Source: an uncultured Lachnospiraceae bacterium
Lineage (GTDB): Bacteria > Bacillota > Clostridia > Lachnospirales > Lachnospiraceae
Direction of reading: 5' to 3'
Assembly: GCA_947643615.1 (NCBI GenBank)
Contig: CANRWO010000008.1
Coordinates: 1-64,000, forward strand
DNA length: 64,000 bases
The notes beneath the pieces are model-generated. The model did not search any database and was not told the DNA's origin. It worked only from the letters and a program-made list of their open reading frames with translations. Positions 1 through 8,468 of the stretch are shown in pieces (the first letter of the stretch is position 1; each line of letters begins with the position of its first letter). A program made the translations under genes and the position numbers.

Positions 1-125
1 CAATCTCAGGTCATCCTGATTTCATCTTTGAATAAGGTGGTTCTGAATAGTTACCCTGATTTTAATAAAATAATTTTGCCGGGTTTTGCCCTGTAAATAA
101 TGATCGGTATATGGAGTTGAGAAAG

Positions 126-1772
126 ATGAAGAACGAAAGAGTGAAACATTTAGGACGCAGGATAAACGCTTTGATGACATTTCTGTTGATTGCCAGTATG
201 CTTTTTGTCGTGTCACTGTGCATCACCATGTTTTATAATCTGGCCATGAGCCTGCTGGAGAACCAGTGCGTCAATGCCACCAATGTATTGGCCTATGAAT
301 TGGACGGCTATACGGGGCCTGAAGACAGGAATGAATTGCTGGATGAATTAAAGAGCAGGATGAACTGCGAGTTTACGATTTTTGAGTGGGATGAAAGGGT
401 TTACACCACTATCCAGCAAAACGGATCGAGAGTGGTGGGAACGAAGCTTTCCGGCGATCTGGCAGCCATTGTGCTGGACCGTGGTGAGAGTTATGTTGGC
501 AGGGCAGAGATTTTAGGGGTGGAGCATATTTGCTCTTACATACCTACAAGGGACGAAAGCGGCAAGGTAAACGGCCTGCTTTTTGCCGGCATTTCAATGG
601 AAGCGGCCAAGGAACAGATCAACCAGACGGTAAAAATGGCGTGCCTTGTAGGCGCGGTGGCGGTTATCCTGAGTATACTGGTTATGTCTTTCTATATTAT
701 GCGCGCCGTTTCCGGCCCTCTTGCAAAGCTTACCGGCCTTGCACAGAGGATGGAGCGCGGAGAGCTGGGATTGAAGGACAATAAAGCATTACAGATCGAT
801 ATCCGTTCCAATGATGAAATAGGCTGCCTGACGCGGATCTTTAAGAGCATGATGGACAGCCTGAAAGGATATATCGGCGAGATCGCGGATGTGCTGGAGT
901 CGATCTCGGACGGCAACCTGTCCGTGGAGGCAAAGCAGGATTATGTGGGAGACTTTGTGTCCATTAAGGAATCCCTGGATGAGATCCTTGTAAAACTGAA
1001 CGGCACCATGTCACAGATCATGGAGAGCACCGACCATGTTTCCAGCGGCGCAGACCAGATGGCGGTGGGGGCCCAGTCGCTGAGCCAGGGTTCCGTGGAA
1101 CAGGCCAGCACGGTAGAGGGACTGGAAACCAATGTACGGGAAATATCACAGCGTATTTCACAGTCCGCGGAAAATGCGCAGCAGGCAAGCGAGATTGTTG
1201 AGACGGTGGGCGCGCAGATCATGGAGAGCAATCAGATCATGCAGGAAATGATCGACGCCATGCGGGAAATCAACAGCAGTTCCAACGAAATCAGCAAGAT
1301 CATCAAGACCATAGAGAACATTGCGTCACAGACCAATATCCTTGCCCTGAACGCGGCGGTAGAGGCGGCCAGGGCAGGCGAATCCGGCAAGGGATTTGCG
1401 GTGGTGGCTGAGGAAGTGCGTACTCTGGCCGGGCAAAGTGCGGAGGCGTCGAAGACAACCACGGAATTGATCGAGAGTTCCATCCAGAAAGTGGAGCATG
1501 GGTCCAGGATTGCCGGCGAAATGGCAGCACGGCTGGAGGAGGTTGTGGCAGGCGCCAACCAGGTCATGGTGACAACCAATCAAATTGCAGAAGATTCCCG
1601 GGCCCAGGCGGCAGCCGTTTCGGATGTGCAGGAACAGATCAGCCAGATCTCTTCCGTGGTACAGACCAATTCGGCCATTGCGGAGGAGAGCGCCGCCACC
1701 AGCGAGGAATTAAGCGCACAGACGAAAGTGTTAAAGAGTTTGATCGATATGTTCCGCCTGAAAAAAGGCTGA
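126..1772 (+). CDS. Methyl-accepting chemotaxis protein
   Basis: A transmembrane chemoreceptor that senses an extracellular ligand and controls CheA. A first hydrophobic segment lies at about residues 14-36, followed by an extracellular region of about 140 residues that resembles a single Cache domain. The second membrane segment is at about 181-203, then HAMP, a second HAMP-like stretch, and the signalling domain. The conserved hairpin tip is present ([19 protein letters not shown]). No C-terminal CheR-docking pentapeptide is seen; the protein ends RLKKG. I chose the ATG at 126 over the in-frame ATG at 111 because GGAG at 113-116 is then correctly spaced. The gene stands alone, far from the che genes at 60-64 kb. 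The ligand is unknown. Confidence 0.93.
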   Translation: MKNERVKHLGRRINALMTFLLIASMLFVVSLCITMFYNLAMSLLENQCVNATNVLAYELDGYTGPEDRNELLDELKSRMNCEFTIFEWDERVYTTIQQNGSRVVGTKLSGDLAAIVLDRGESYVGRAEILGVEHICSYIPTRDESGKVNGLLFAGISMEAAKEQINQTVKMACLVGAVAVILSILVMSFYIMRAVSGPLAKLTGLAQRMERGELGLKDNKALQIDIRSNDEIGCLTRIFKSMMDSLKGYIGEIADVLESISDGNLSVEAKQDYVGDFVSIKESLDEILVKLNGTMSQIMESTDHVSSGADQMAVGAQSLSQGSVEQASTVEGLETNVREISQRISQSAENAQQASEIVETVGAQIMESNQIMQEMIDAMREINSSSNEISKIIKTIENIASQTNILALNAAVEAARAGESGKGFAVVAEEVRTLAGQSAEASKTTTELIESSIQKVEHGSRIAGEMAARLEEVVAGANQVMVTTNQIAEDSRAQAAAVSDVQEQISQISSVVQTNSAIAEESAATSEELSAQTKVLKSLIDMFRLKKG

Positions 1773-1826
1773 GTATTTTTACGGCGTACCTGTGTGGGTG
1801 AAATAAAATAAAATTTGGACTACTTT

Positions 1827-1879
1827 CCCTCCCGGAAGCATAGAATGCATAAGCAAACAAGCTTCGGGAGGGATTTTTC
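1827..1879 (+). promoter_or_regulatory. Hairpin covering the ribosome binding site of the ATPase gene
   Basis: CCCTCCCGGAAGC at 1827-1839 pairs with GCTTCGGGAGGG at 1861-1872, giving 12 base pairs with one bulged G and a 21-nt loop. The right arm is the ribosome binding site itself (GGGAGGG), and ATTTTTC follows directly before the ATG at 1880. In RNA the stem would block ribosome entry, and with the T run it also resembles an intrinsic terminator. It probably controls translation or read-through of the ATPase gene. Confidence 0.7.
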
Positions 1880-4591
1880 ATGTTTGAACAATGCAGCATA
1901 CCGGAAACCGTACAACAGCTGGAAAGCAGCCTGGAACATGGCCTGACGGAGAAAGAGGCGGCTGTCAGGCTCGCCAGGGACGGCAGGAATGAAATGAAGG
2001 GGGAGCGGAAGAAAACGGTCATCGAGTCCTTTTTTGAGCAGCTGAACGATCCCCTGATCTATGTGCTGATCGTGGCGGCTGTGGTTTCCATACTGCTCCA
2101 CGAGGTCAGCGATGCCGTCATCATCGGAGTGGTGGTCTGTATGAATGCCGTTGTGGGCATGCTCCAGGAGGGGAAGGCCAGGAAGGCCCTGGAGTCTCTA
2201 AAAAAGTTGGCCAGCCCCAAGGCAGTGGTGCTGCGGGAGGGAAGACGAAAGGAGATCCCCGCCGGGGAGCTGGTGAAGGGCGATATTGTCTGCCTGGAGG
2301 CGGGCAGCCAGGTTCCGGCGGACCTGCGGCTTTTGGCCACGGCAAACTTAAAGGTGGAGGAATCCGCCCTTACAGGAGAGTCCCTTCCCGTGGAGAAGGA
2401 TGCTGCCTTTGTAGGGCGCAGAGGGGAGCATCTGCCCTTGGGGGACAGGCATAATATGGCATATATGTCCACCATAGTGACCTATGGCAGGGGAGAGGGG
2501 ATTGTCACTGCCACAGGCATGCAGACGGAGCTGGGGCAGATCGCGGAGATGATCACCAACGCAAAAGAGGAGATGACGCCCTTGCAGAAAAGGCTGGGAG
2601 AGCTGGGGAAAGTCCTGAGCTTCCTGTCCCTGCTTCTCTGCGCCGCCTTGTTCGGGTTGGCGGTGCTCCAGCGCCGCAATGTAGGGGAAATGCTGATCAC
2701 CGCCATTTCACTGGCAGTAGCGGCGGTGCCGGAGGGACTGCCTGCGGTAGTCACCATCTGCCTGGCGCTCAGTGTGACAAAGATGGTTAAGGTGAATACC
2801 ATTGTCAGGAGGCTGCCCTCCGTGGAGACATTGGGGGCGGTCAGCGTGGTCTGCTCCGACAAGACAGGGACCCTGACCCAAAACCGTATGACGGTGGAAA
2901 AGGTGGCTGTGGGAGGGAAATGTACGGATGCGTCGGAAATTTCGCCTGCCGCCTGCCCCGAGTTCTTCCAGGGAATGGCGCTCTGCAATGACGCTTCCCT
3001 GGAGCAGGGGCAGGGAATGGGGGACCCTACGGAGCTGGCGCTGTTGGACATGGCATCCAGGGCAGGTATCCGGAAGGAAGAACTTGAGCGGCAGATGCCC
3101 AGGATCGGGGAGCTGGCTTTTGACTCTGACCGGAAAATGATGACCACATTGCACAGGATTGCCCATTCACCGGGAGGGGAGCTGTGTGCTGCGGGATATG
3201 AGCCTTATCGGAACATCAGCTTCACCAAAGGCGCGCCGGACGAAGTGTGGAAGCGGTGTACGGAGATCTGGACGTCCCGGGGGATTGTCCGCATAGGGGA
3301 GCATCACATCCGGCAGCTTAAGGCAGCGGTCCGGGAAATGTCGGAGGATGCACTGCGCACCCTGGCCGTGGCCATGCGGCGGAACGCCAAGGAGGCAAGG
3401 GAAGAAGGCCTGGTGCTGCTTGGGCTGGTGGGTATGCGGGATCCCGCCAGGCCGGAGGCGGCAGGCGCCGTGGCGGATTTTAAGGAGGCAGGGGTCGCCA
3501 CGGTGATGATCACCGGGGACCATGTGGATACGGCATTTGCCATCGGCAGGCAGCTCGGGATCGTGGAAGGCAGGGAGCAGTGTATGACCGGGGAGGAGCT
3601 GTCCCGGCTCACGGATGAGAACCTGGTGGGACGGCTGCAGAATACCAGGGTCTTCGCCAGGGTCTCACCGGCACAGAAGGTACGCATTGTGGACGGTTTC
3701 CAGAAGAGAGGGGAGATTGTGGCCATGACCGGGGACGGGGTCAATGACGCCCCCTCCTTAAAGGAGGCGGACATCGGGATTGCCATGGGGATGAACGGGA
3801 CGGATGTGGCCAGGCAGGCGGCGGATATGATCCTGACGGACGATAATTTCGCCACCATCCGGCGAGCTATAGAAGAGGGAAGGGGGGTCTATGAGAATAT
3901 ACGTAAATCCGTTATTTTTCTGCTCTCATCCAACCTCGGGGAGATCATCACCATGTTTGTGGCAGTGCTCTGCGGACTGGCCTCTCCGCTGAAATCCAGC
4001 CATATCCTGTGGATCAACCTGATCACGGATTCCCTTCCGGCGCTGGCTCTTGGGGTGGATAAAAATGACGGGAAAAGCCTCATGCGCCAGCAACCCAGAA
4101 AGGCCCAGGAAAGCCTTTTTGCCAGAGGGGGACTTGCCTGTACCTGTTTCTATGGCGTACTGATTGCAGCCATCAGCCTTACCGCCTTTTTGATGCTGCC
4201 CTGCGCACTGCTTAAGGCCAACGGCCTGCCCCTGACGGCGGAGGGGATTTCCCACCTCCTGGCCAACCCCAATGTGCTGTCCAAGGCACAGACATACGCC
4301 TTTACGGTGCTGGGCATTTCGCAGCTGTTCCATGCAATAGGGATGCGGGATACGGGAAAGAGCGTGTTCCGGATGAGGCATCTGGAGAACAAGCTGATGA
4401 TAGGAGCCTGCCTTATAGGATTCTGCCTGCAGTTTGCGGTGACGGAGATTCCTGTGCTGATCCGGGCCTTCGGCACTGCCCATCTCTCCGGCGGCGAGTG
4501 GATGCGCCTCTGTATCCTTGCCGCGGCGCCCCTTATTGCCCACGAGATATTGCTGCTTATTTCTTCGAAATCTTGTTCAGCTCGGCATTGA
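1880..4591 (+). CDS. P-type cation-transporting ATPase, Ca2+ (PIIA/SERCA-like)
   Basis: An ATP-driven membrane pump of 903 residues. The N-terminal cation-ATPase domain is followed by the actuator motif TGES (165-168) and the PEGL motif in the fourth membrane helix (about 284-287). The phosphorylated aspartate is D327 in DKTGT, and the hinge motif GDGVNDAP is present. A C-terminal set of membrane helices completes the fold. Length, PEGL and the order of domains fit bacterial calcium-exporting PIIA pumps; the ion itself is inferred. The start sits seven bases after GGGAGGG, inside a stable hairpin. The 3' end overlaps the convergent glycosidase gene by 35 bp, so the two transcripts are antisense at their tails. 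Confidence 0.9.
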   Translation: MFEQCSIPETVQQLESSLEHGLTEKEAAVRLARDGRNEMKGERKKTVIESFFEQLNDPLIYVLIVAAVVSILLHEVSDAVIIGVVVCMNAVVGMLQEGKARKALESLKKLASPKAVVLREGRRKEIPAGELVKGDIVCLEAGSQVPADLRLLATANLKVEESALTGESLPVEKDAAFVGRRGEHLPLGDRHNMAYMSTIVTYGRGEGIVTATGMQTELGQIAEMITNAKEEMTPLQKRLGELGKVLSFLSLLLCAALFGLAVLQRRNVGEMLITAISLAVAAVPEGLPAVVTICLALSVTKMVKVNTIVRRLPSVETLGAVSVVCSDKTGTLTQNRMTVEKVAVGGKCTDASEISPAACPEFFQGMALCNDASLEQGQGMGDPTELALLDMASRAGIRKEELERQMPRIGELAFDSDRKMMTTLHRIAHSPGGELCAAGYEPYRNISFTKGAPDEVWKRCTEIWTSRGIVRIGEHHIRQLKAAVREMSEDALRTLAVAMRRNAKEAREEGLVLLGLVGMRDPARPEAAGAVADFKEAGVATVMITGDHVDTAFAIGRQLGIVEGREQCMTGEELSRLTDENLVGRLQNTRVFARVSPAQKVRIVDGFQKRGEIVAMTGDGVNDAPSLKEADIGIAMGMNGTDVARQAADMILTDDNFATIRRAIEEGRGVYENIRKSVIFLLSSNLGEIITMFVAVLCGLASPLKSSHILWINLITDSLPALALGVDKNDGKSLMRQQPRKAQESLFARGGLACTCFYGVLIAAISLTAFLMLPCALLKANGLPLTAEGISHLLANPNVLSKAQTYAFTVLGISQLFHAIGMRDTGKSVFRMRHLENKLMIGACLIGFCLQFAVTEIPVLIRAFGTAHLSGGEWMRLCILAAAPLIAHEILLLISSKSCSARH

Positions 4592-6914
4592 TGATTTGCA
4601 GGGCGTTTTTGGGGGCCTTCCTTCCTGTGACGGAAGGGCCCCCGGGACCGAACAGGGAGGTAAGCTCGGTCAGCTTCTTTTCTCCCAGCATTGCAGCCAG
4701 GGACTTTTGCAATTTGATGCCTGTCATGGAGAACACGGCATTTGACAGGATCCGGAAGGCTTCTTCATTTGCCATGATATGGTTTAGGGTGTCGCAGACG
4801 GAATAGTGCTTTTCGGAAAATTCCAGGGGGGCGTCGCTGGCTACGGTCTCGATATGCTCGAACCAGTTTGCCGCAAATTCTCCGTCATCTTCCCGTGAAA
4901 ATGTATAAATCTCCGGTGTTTCCGGTACCCGTTCCAGAGTCATGGTATCCCGGCAGATATCCCGCTGTTCCGAAGGACTGTGGGGGACTTCGAAAGAGGG
5001 GCAGCAATCGTCCTGCCGGAGGGAGGAGGCGCTGGAGCGCCCCTTGGGGGTTTCCGCCGTCAGGAAGGTGAAGCCCCGCCCCAGAGGGACTTTTTCGAAG
5101 GTAAACACTTTGTCCCCCTGGAGTGTGGCGAAAAGCTTCCCGTTGACAAAGAGAGAGACGGTATCCTGGTTGGAATAGACTTTAACGGTAGTGGTTTCGG
5201 ATGCCCGCCTTGCATATCTTTTTCCGCAGAGATGTACAAAGGGTTCTTTGCTCCAGTATGCCTTGTAGACATAGAAAGCATCTTTCCGGATCTTCCGGTC
5301 CATGGTCACAAGTCCCTTGTGGTTGCGCCCCGCCGTCCCTCCCTCATTCCGGGCTGCACTGCCGAAGTCGAACATGTTCCAGACATAGGCGCCCCACAGG
5401 TAGGGGCGTTGCCCAAGGATCTTTGCCATGTGTTCATGATATTCAGCCTGATAGCTTTCTGAGTAATCCCCGCATGCCGGTTGGTCTGACTGGTAAGTGA
5501 GGATGCCCTCGGCGCCGTATTCGGACAGGCACAGGCGGATTTGGGGGTGTTTTTTATGGAATTCGTCCAGCCAGGCTTCGTTTTCCCCGTAATGACCCAT
5601 GTACCACCCGAAATAGTGGTTGTAACCCTCCACGTCAGTGATGCCGTGGAGAGGGTGCTCCATGGGCAAGTTAGAGACATGTGCCATGGCGGTGAGACGT
5701 CCCGGGTCAAGCTGCTTTACCAGGCTGTTTAAGTCCCTGTGATTTTTCTCCAGGCCGGCTTCCTCGCCGGCCATGGTGATCTCATTGGACAGGCCCCAGA
5801 AACAGATGGAGGGATGGTTATAGTTCTGGTAAATGAGGTCTTCTATTTGGAGGCGGCAGTTTTGGTGGGCGCAGGGGTCGCCGCTCTGGCAGCTGATATA
5901 GGGAATCTCTGCCCAGACTATGAACCCGTATTCGTCACAGGCATCATAAAAATCCCTGCTGTGCTGGTAGTGGGCAAGCCGCACGGTATTTGCCCCCATC
6001 TCGCGGATCAGAGCGGCATCTTCGTAATGCTCGGCCCGGGTCAGGGCATTGCCCGCCCACAGCCGGTCCTGGTGGCGGGAGACGCCCCGCAGGGCCATTG
6101 GTTTTCCGTTTAAATAAAATCCTTTTTCGGGATCCACGCGGAAAGTGCGGATTCCGAAGCGTGTGCTGATTTCGTCTACGGTCTCGTTTTGATACACCAG
6201 AGAGGCGGTGCACCGGTATAAATAGGGGTCTTCCACTCCCTGCCACAGACGGGGATGGGGCAGCAGGATATCCGTTTTAGGCTCCTCCGAAGGCCGCCAG
6301 GCCTCTGCCATTTCCCGGCCGGACCCGTCGGTGATCAGATAGCGGACGGAACAGCCGGGGGAAGGGTGGGAGACCCAGCTGTTGAGGTGGAGCATGGCGT
6401 CCCCGCAGGGAAGGACTTCAGGGGTCACGGCCAGTCCGGGGGCGCCGTGGAAGGACACCTCAAAGTGGTCCTTCGGCAGGACCAGCAGATTTACGCCCCG
6501 GTAAAGTCCTCCGTAAAAGGTAAAATCTGCTATCTGTGGATAGATGTGGCTGCGGGGGGAATTGTCAACGGTGATAGTGACGGTGTTGGGCCTTTTTTCT
6601 TCCGGTGCGTACAGGGCGTCCGTAATATCCGCCGTAAAGGCAGAGTAGCCGCAGTCGTGGCTCTTTATCTCGGTTTGGTTGAGATAGACCCTGCCCGATA
6701 ATCCGGCTGCCAGGACTTCCAGGAAGACCCGTTCCCCCTCCTGCAGACAAGGCGTGTCCAATTCTCTGGTATACGTGCATTCACCTCTGTAATATGCGCC
6801 CTTTCCGTCCATACCGTCTACAGCGTTCCAGGTGTGGGGAAGGGTGACGCTCTGCCAGTCCTTCCCGTCCTTTGTAAAATTCCAGTTTTCATTCAAATTT
6901 ATGGTCTGTCTCAT
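4557..6914 (-). CDS. Glycoside hydrolase family 2 protein (beta-galactosidase-like)
   Basis: A cytoplasmic GH2 enzyme of 785 residues with no signal peptide. The N-terminal jelly-roll and Ig-like domains precede the TIM barrel. The likely acid/base is E378 (WGLSNE) and the likely nucleophile E465 (LSEYG). The last roughly 70 residues form a helical tail containing a proline- and glycine-rich linker, which is not part of the core GH2 fold. The substrate may be a beta-galactoside, but beta-glucuronidase or beta-mannosidase activity cannot be excluded. It is transcribed divergently from the amidohydrolase gene at 7114 and convergently with the ATPase gene. Confidence 0.85.
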   Translation of the reverse strand: MRQTINLNENWNFTKDGKDWQSVTLPHTWNAVDGMDGKGAYYRGECTYTRELDTPCLQEGERVFLEVLAAGLSGRVYLNQTEIKSHDCGYSAFTADITDALYAPEEKRPNTVTITVDNSPRSHIYPQIADFTFYGGLYRGVNLLVLPKDHFEVSFHGAPGLAVTPEVLPCGDAMLHLNSWVSHPSPGCSVRYLITDGSGREMAEAWRPSEEPKTDILLPHPRLWQGVEDPYLYRCTASLVYQNETVDEISTRFGIRTFRVDPEKGFYLNGKPMALRGVSRHQDRLWAGNALTRAEHYEDAALIREMGANTVRLAHYQHSRDFYDACDEYGFIVWAEIPYISCQSGDPCAHQNCRLQIEDLIYQNYNHPSICFWGLSNEITMAGEEAGLEKNHRDLNSLVKQLDPGRLTAMAHVSNLPMEHPLHGITDVEGYNHYFGWYMGHYGENEAWLDEFHKKHPQIRLCLSEYGAEGILTYQSDQPACGDYSESYQAEYHEHMAKILGQRPYLWGAYVWNMFDFGSAARNEGGTAGRNHKGLVTMDRKIRKDAFYVYKAYWSKEPFVHLCGKRYARRASETTTVKVYSNQDTVSLFVNGKLFATLQGDKVFTFEKVPLGRGFTFLTAETPKGRSSASSLRQDDCCPSFEVPHSPSEQRDICRDTMTLERVPETPEIYTFSREDDGEFAANWFEHIETVASDAPLEFSEKHYSVCDTLNHIMANEEAFRILSNAVFSMTGIKLQKSLAAMLGEKKLTELTSLFGPGGPSVTGRKAPKNALQIINAELNKISKK

Positions 6915-7007
6915 GGCGTTATCCCCTTTTTCCCATAGCGGCTGTTTTTGCTTATAGTATGAAAAATATTTATAAAATTATCCCCGGGATGCCTGCAGGA
7001 AATTCTT

Positions 7008-7036
7008 TTGTAAACTTTTTGCACAGGTGTTAAAAT
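7008..7036 (+). promoter_or_regulatory. Candidate sigma-A promoter for the amidohydrolase gene
   Basis: TTGTAA (7008-7013) and TAAAAT (7031-7036) are separated by 17 bp in an AT-rich region about 80 bp ahead of the ATG at 7114. The GH2 gene is divergent, and its own promoter must lie in the same 199-bp gap. Confidence 0.55.
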
Positions 7037-7113
7037 AATAAGAGTATTAATATAAAAAGAGTGTTAAAATCAGTAGAAAAGGTATTGGGAAAGCAAGTAG
7101 GGAGGATAATGCC

Positions 7114-8037
7114 ATGAAGATCATTGACGCACATATTCATTTATGCCAGAGCCTGAACGGCTTCGGGGCAAGGGGGGAGCTGCGCTGCATCGGCGGCGGT
7201 TATGTGGAATATGCGGACGGAAGCTCTTTCCGGATGTTCCCGGAGGAGCTGGGGGAAGACAGGGTGACACCGGAGGCAGTGCTGGAGCTGATGGACAGGG
7301 AGGGCGTGGAAAAGGCCGTAATGCTCCAGGGCAATTTTATCGGGCCGCAGAATCTCTATACATGGGAGGCAATGCAGAAATATCCGGACCGGTTTACCGG
7401 GGCGGCATGCTACGACCCTTTCTGTAGAAAATATGAGGATGTCCGCAGGCACCTTTTTGAAGAGCTGGGATTTCCCATTGTGAAATTTGAGGTCAGCGAC
7501 GGAAGCGGACTTATGAGTTACCACAGGGAGTTTGCCCTGGATGGTGAGATGATGGAGGAGCAGCTCTGCTATGCGGAGTCACTGGGACTGACGGTGGTGT
7601 TCGATATCGGGCGCCATGGCGGCTGCTGCTGGCAGGTACAGAGGCTGGCTGCCGCTGCAAAGCGCCATCCAGGCCTGCAGTTTGTGGTCTGCCACCTGCT
7701 GGCGCCCCAGGGAAGAGGATATGAAAATGACTGGCGGGAAGCCATGGCGGCGCTGAACCTGGAAAATGTGGTATTTGACGTGGCAAGCCTGAGCAGCAAT
7801 CAGAGGCCGGAAACCTACCCTTATCCCACCGCCATATGGTTTCTGAAAGAGGCCATGGGGATTCTCGGGCCGGGCCGCATGATGTGGGGGAGCGACCTGC
7901 CCAGCAACCTTTGCAGGGACACTTACCGCCATCTTTTCGGATACATTCTGGACAGCAATGCTTTTACGGAGGCCCAGAAGGAATCGCTCCTTTGGAAAAC
8001 GGCAGACAGAATTTACTTTACGGATTCCCATAACTGA
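7114..8037 (+). CDS. Amidohydrolase family protein (metal-dependent TIM-barrel hydrolase)
   Basis: A 307-residue protein of the amidohydrolase-2 group (COG2159-like). The N-terminal metal-binding HxH is DAHIHL (residues 5-10). A mid-barrel histidine lies in VVCHLL, and the late aspartate in WGSDLP. These features fit a hydrolase or decarboxylase with one active-site metal; the substrate is not evident. GGGAGG lies ten bases before the ATG. The gene has its own promoter and ends 120 bp before the Pel operon. A role in sugar-acid or aromatic metabolism alongside the neighbouring GH2 is possible but unproven. Confidence 0.8.
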   Translation: MKIIDAHIHLCQSLNGFGARGELRCIGGGYVEYADGSSFRMFPEELGEDRVTPEAVLELMDREGVEKAVMLQGNFIGPQNLYTWEAMQKYPDRFTGAACYDPFCRKYEDVRRHLFEELGFPIVKFEVSDGSGLMSYHREFALDGEMMEEQLCYAESLGLTVVFDIGRHGGCCWQVQRLAAAAKRHPGLQFVVCHLLAPQGRGYENDWREAMAALNLENVVFDVASLSSNQRPETYPYPTAIWFLKEAMGILGPGRMMWGSDLPSNLCRDTYRHLFGYILDSNAFTEAQKESLLWKTADRIYFTDSHN

Positions 8038-8157
8038 TAAAATGTGATAAAATATTAGGTACGGCAGAATAGCACACAGGAACTGATGTGCATAATTTGG
8101 ATTACTGTGAGTCAATAAAGCGATTAGAAGTTCATGCGGGGAAGGCATGGGGATGAT

Positions 8158-8421
8158 ATGAGAGGGAGAGAGCGTTATCAGCTCAGGAAGGCGGCCGGAT
8201 TGTACTGGCTGCTTGATATGGACCAGGGCGGCGCCGGAAGGCAGGATCCGGTGGCACTCAACGATAGCGGGGCATATATCTGGGAACAGTTCAATGATTT
8301 GGGTTCGGAGGAGGCTGTGGCGGAAAAACTCAGCGCGGAGTTCGGGATATCCGTGGAGGAGGGACTGGAGGATATCGGGCAATTTTTCCGGCAGCTGGAA
8401 AAGCAGGGAATCATTATTTGA
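8158..8421 (+). CDS. PqqD-family small protein at the head of the Pel operon
   Basis: About 87 residues with the PqqD (RiPP recognition element) fold signature: YxLRxxxGxYWLLDM near the start, then a proline-valine strand, LNDSGAYIWE, and a three-helix tail ending in an EKQG segment. In RiPP pathways this fold binds leader peptides. No radical-SAM enzyme or peptide substrate gene lies next to it. It sits 47 bp before the pelD fusion on the same strand, so it is probably the first gene of the Pel operon. In-frame ATGs also occur at 8134 and 8146; 8158 best matches family starts. Its role with a polysaccharide system is unknown. Confidence 0.75.
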   Translation: MRGRERYQLRKAAGLYWLLDMDQGGAGRQDPVALNDSGAYIWEQFNDLGSEEAVAEKLSAEFGISVEEGLEDIGQFFRQLEKQGIII

Positions 8422-8468
8422 ATGTTGCGGATGCCTGCAATCGATAAACGGAGCAAAGGGGCAGATAA

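Noticed and set aside
8038..8157. c-di-GMP riboswitch expected before the Pel operon
   Set aside because: The 120-bp gap holds only a small GCACA/TGTGC hairpin; no GEMM-I or GEMM-II core sequence is visible.
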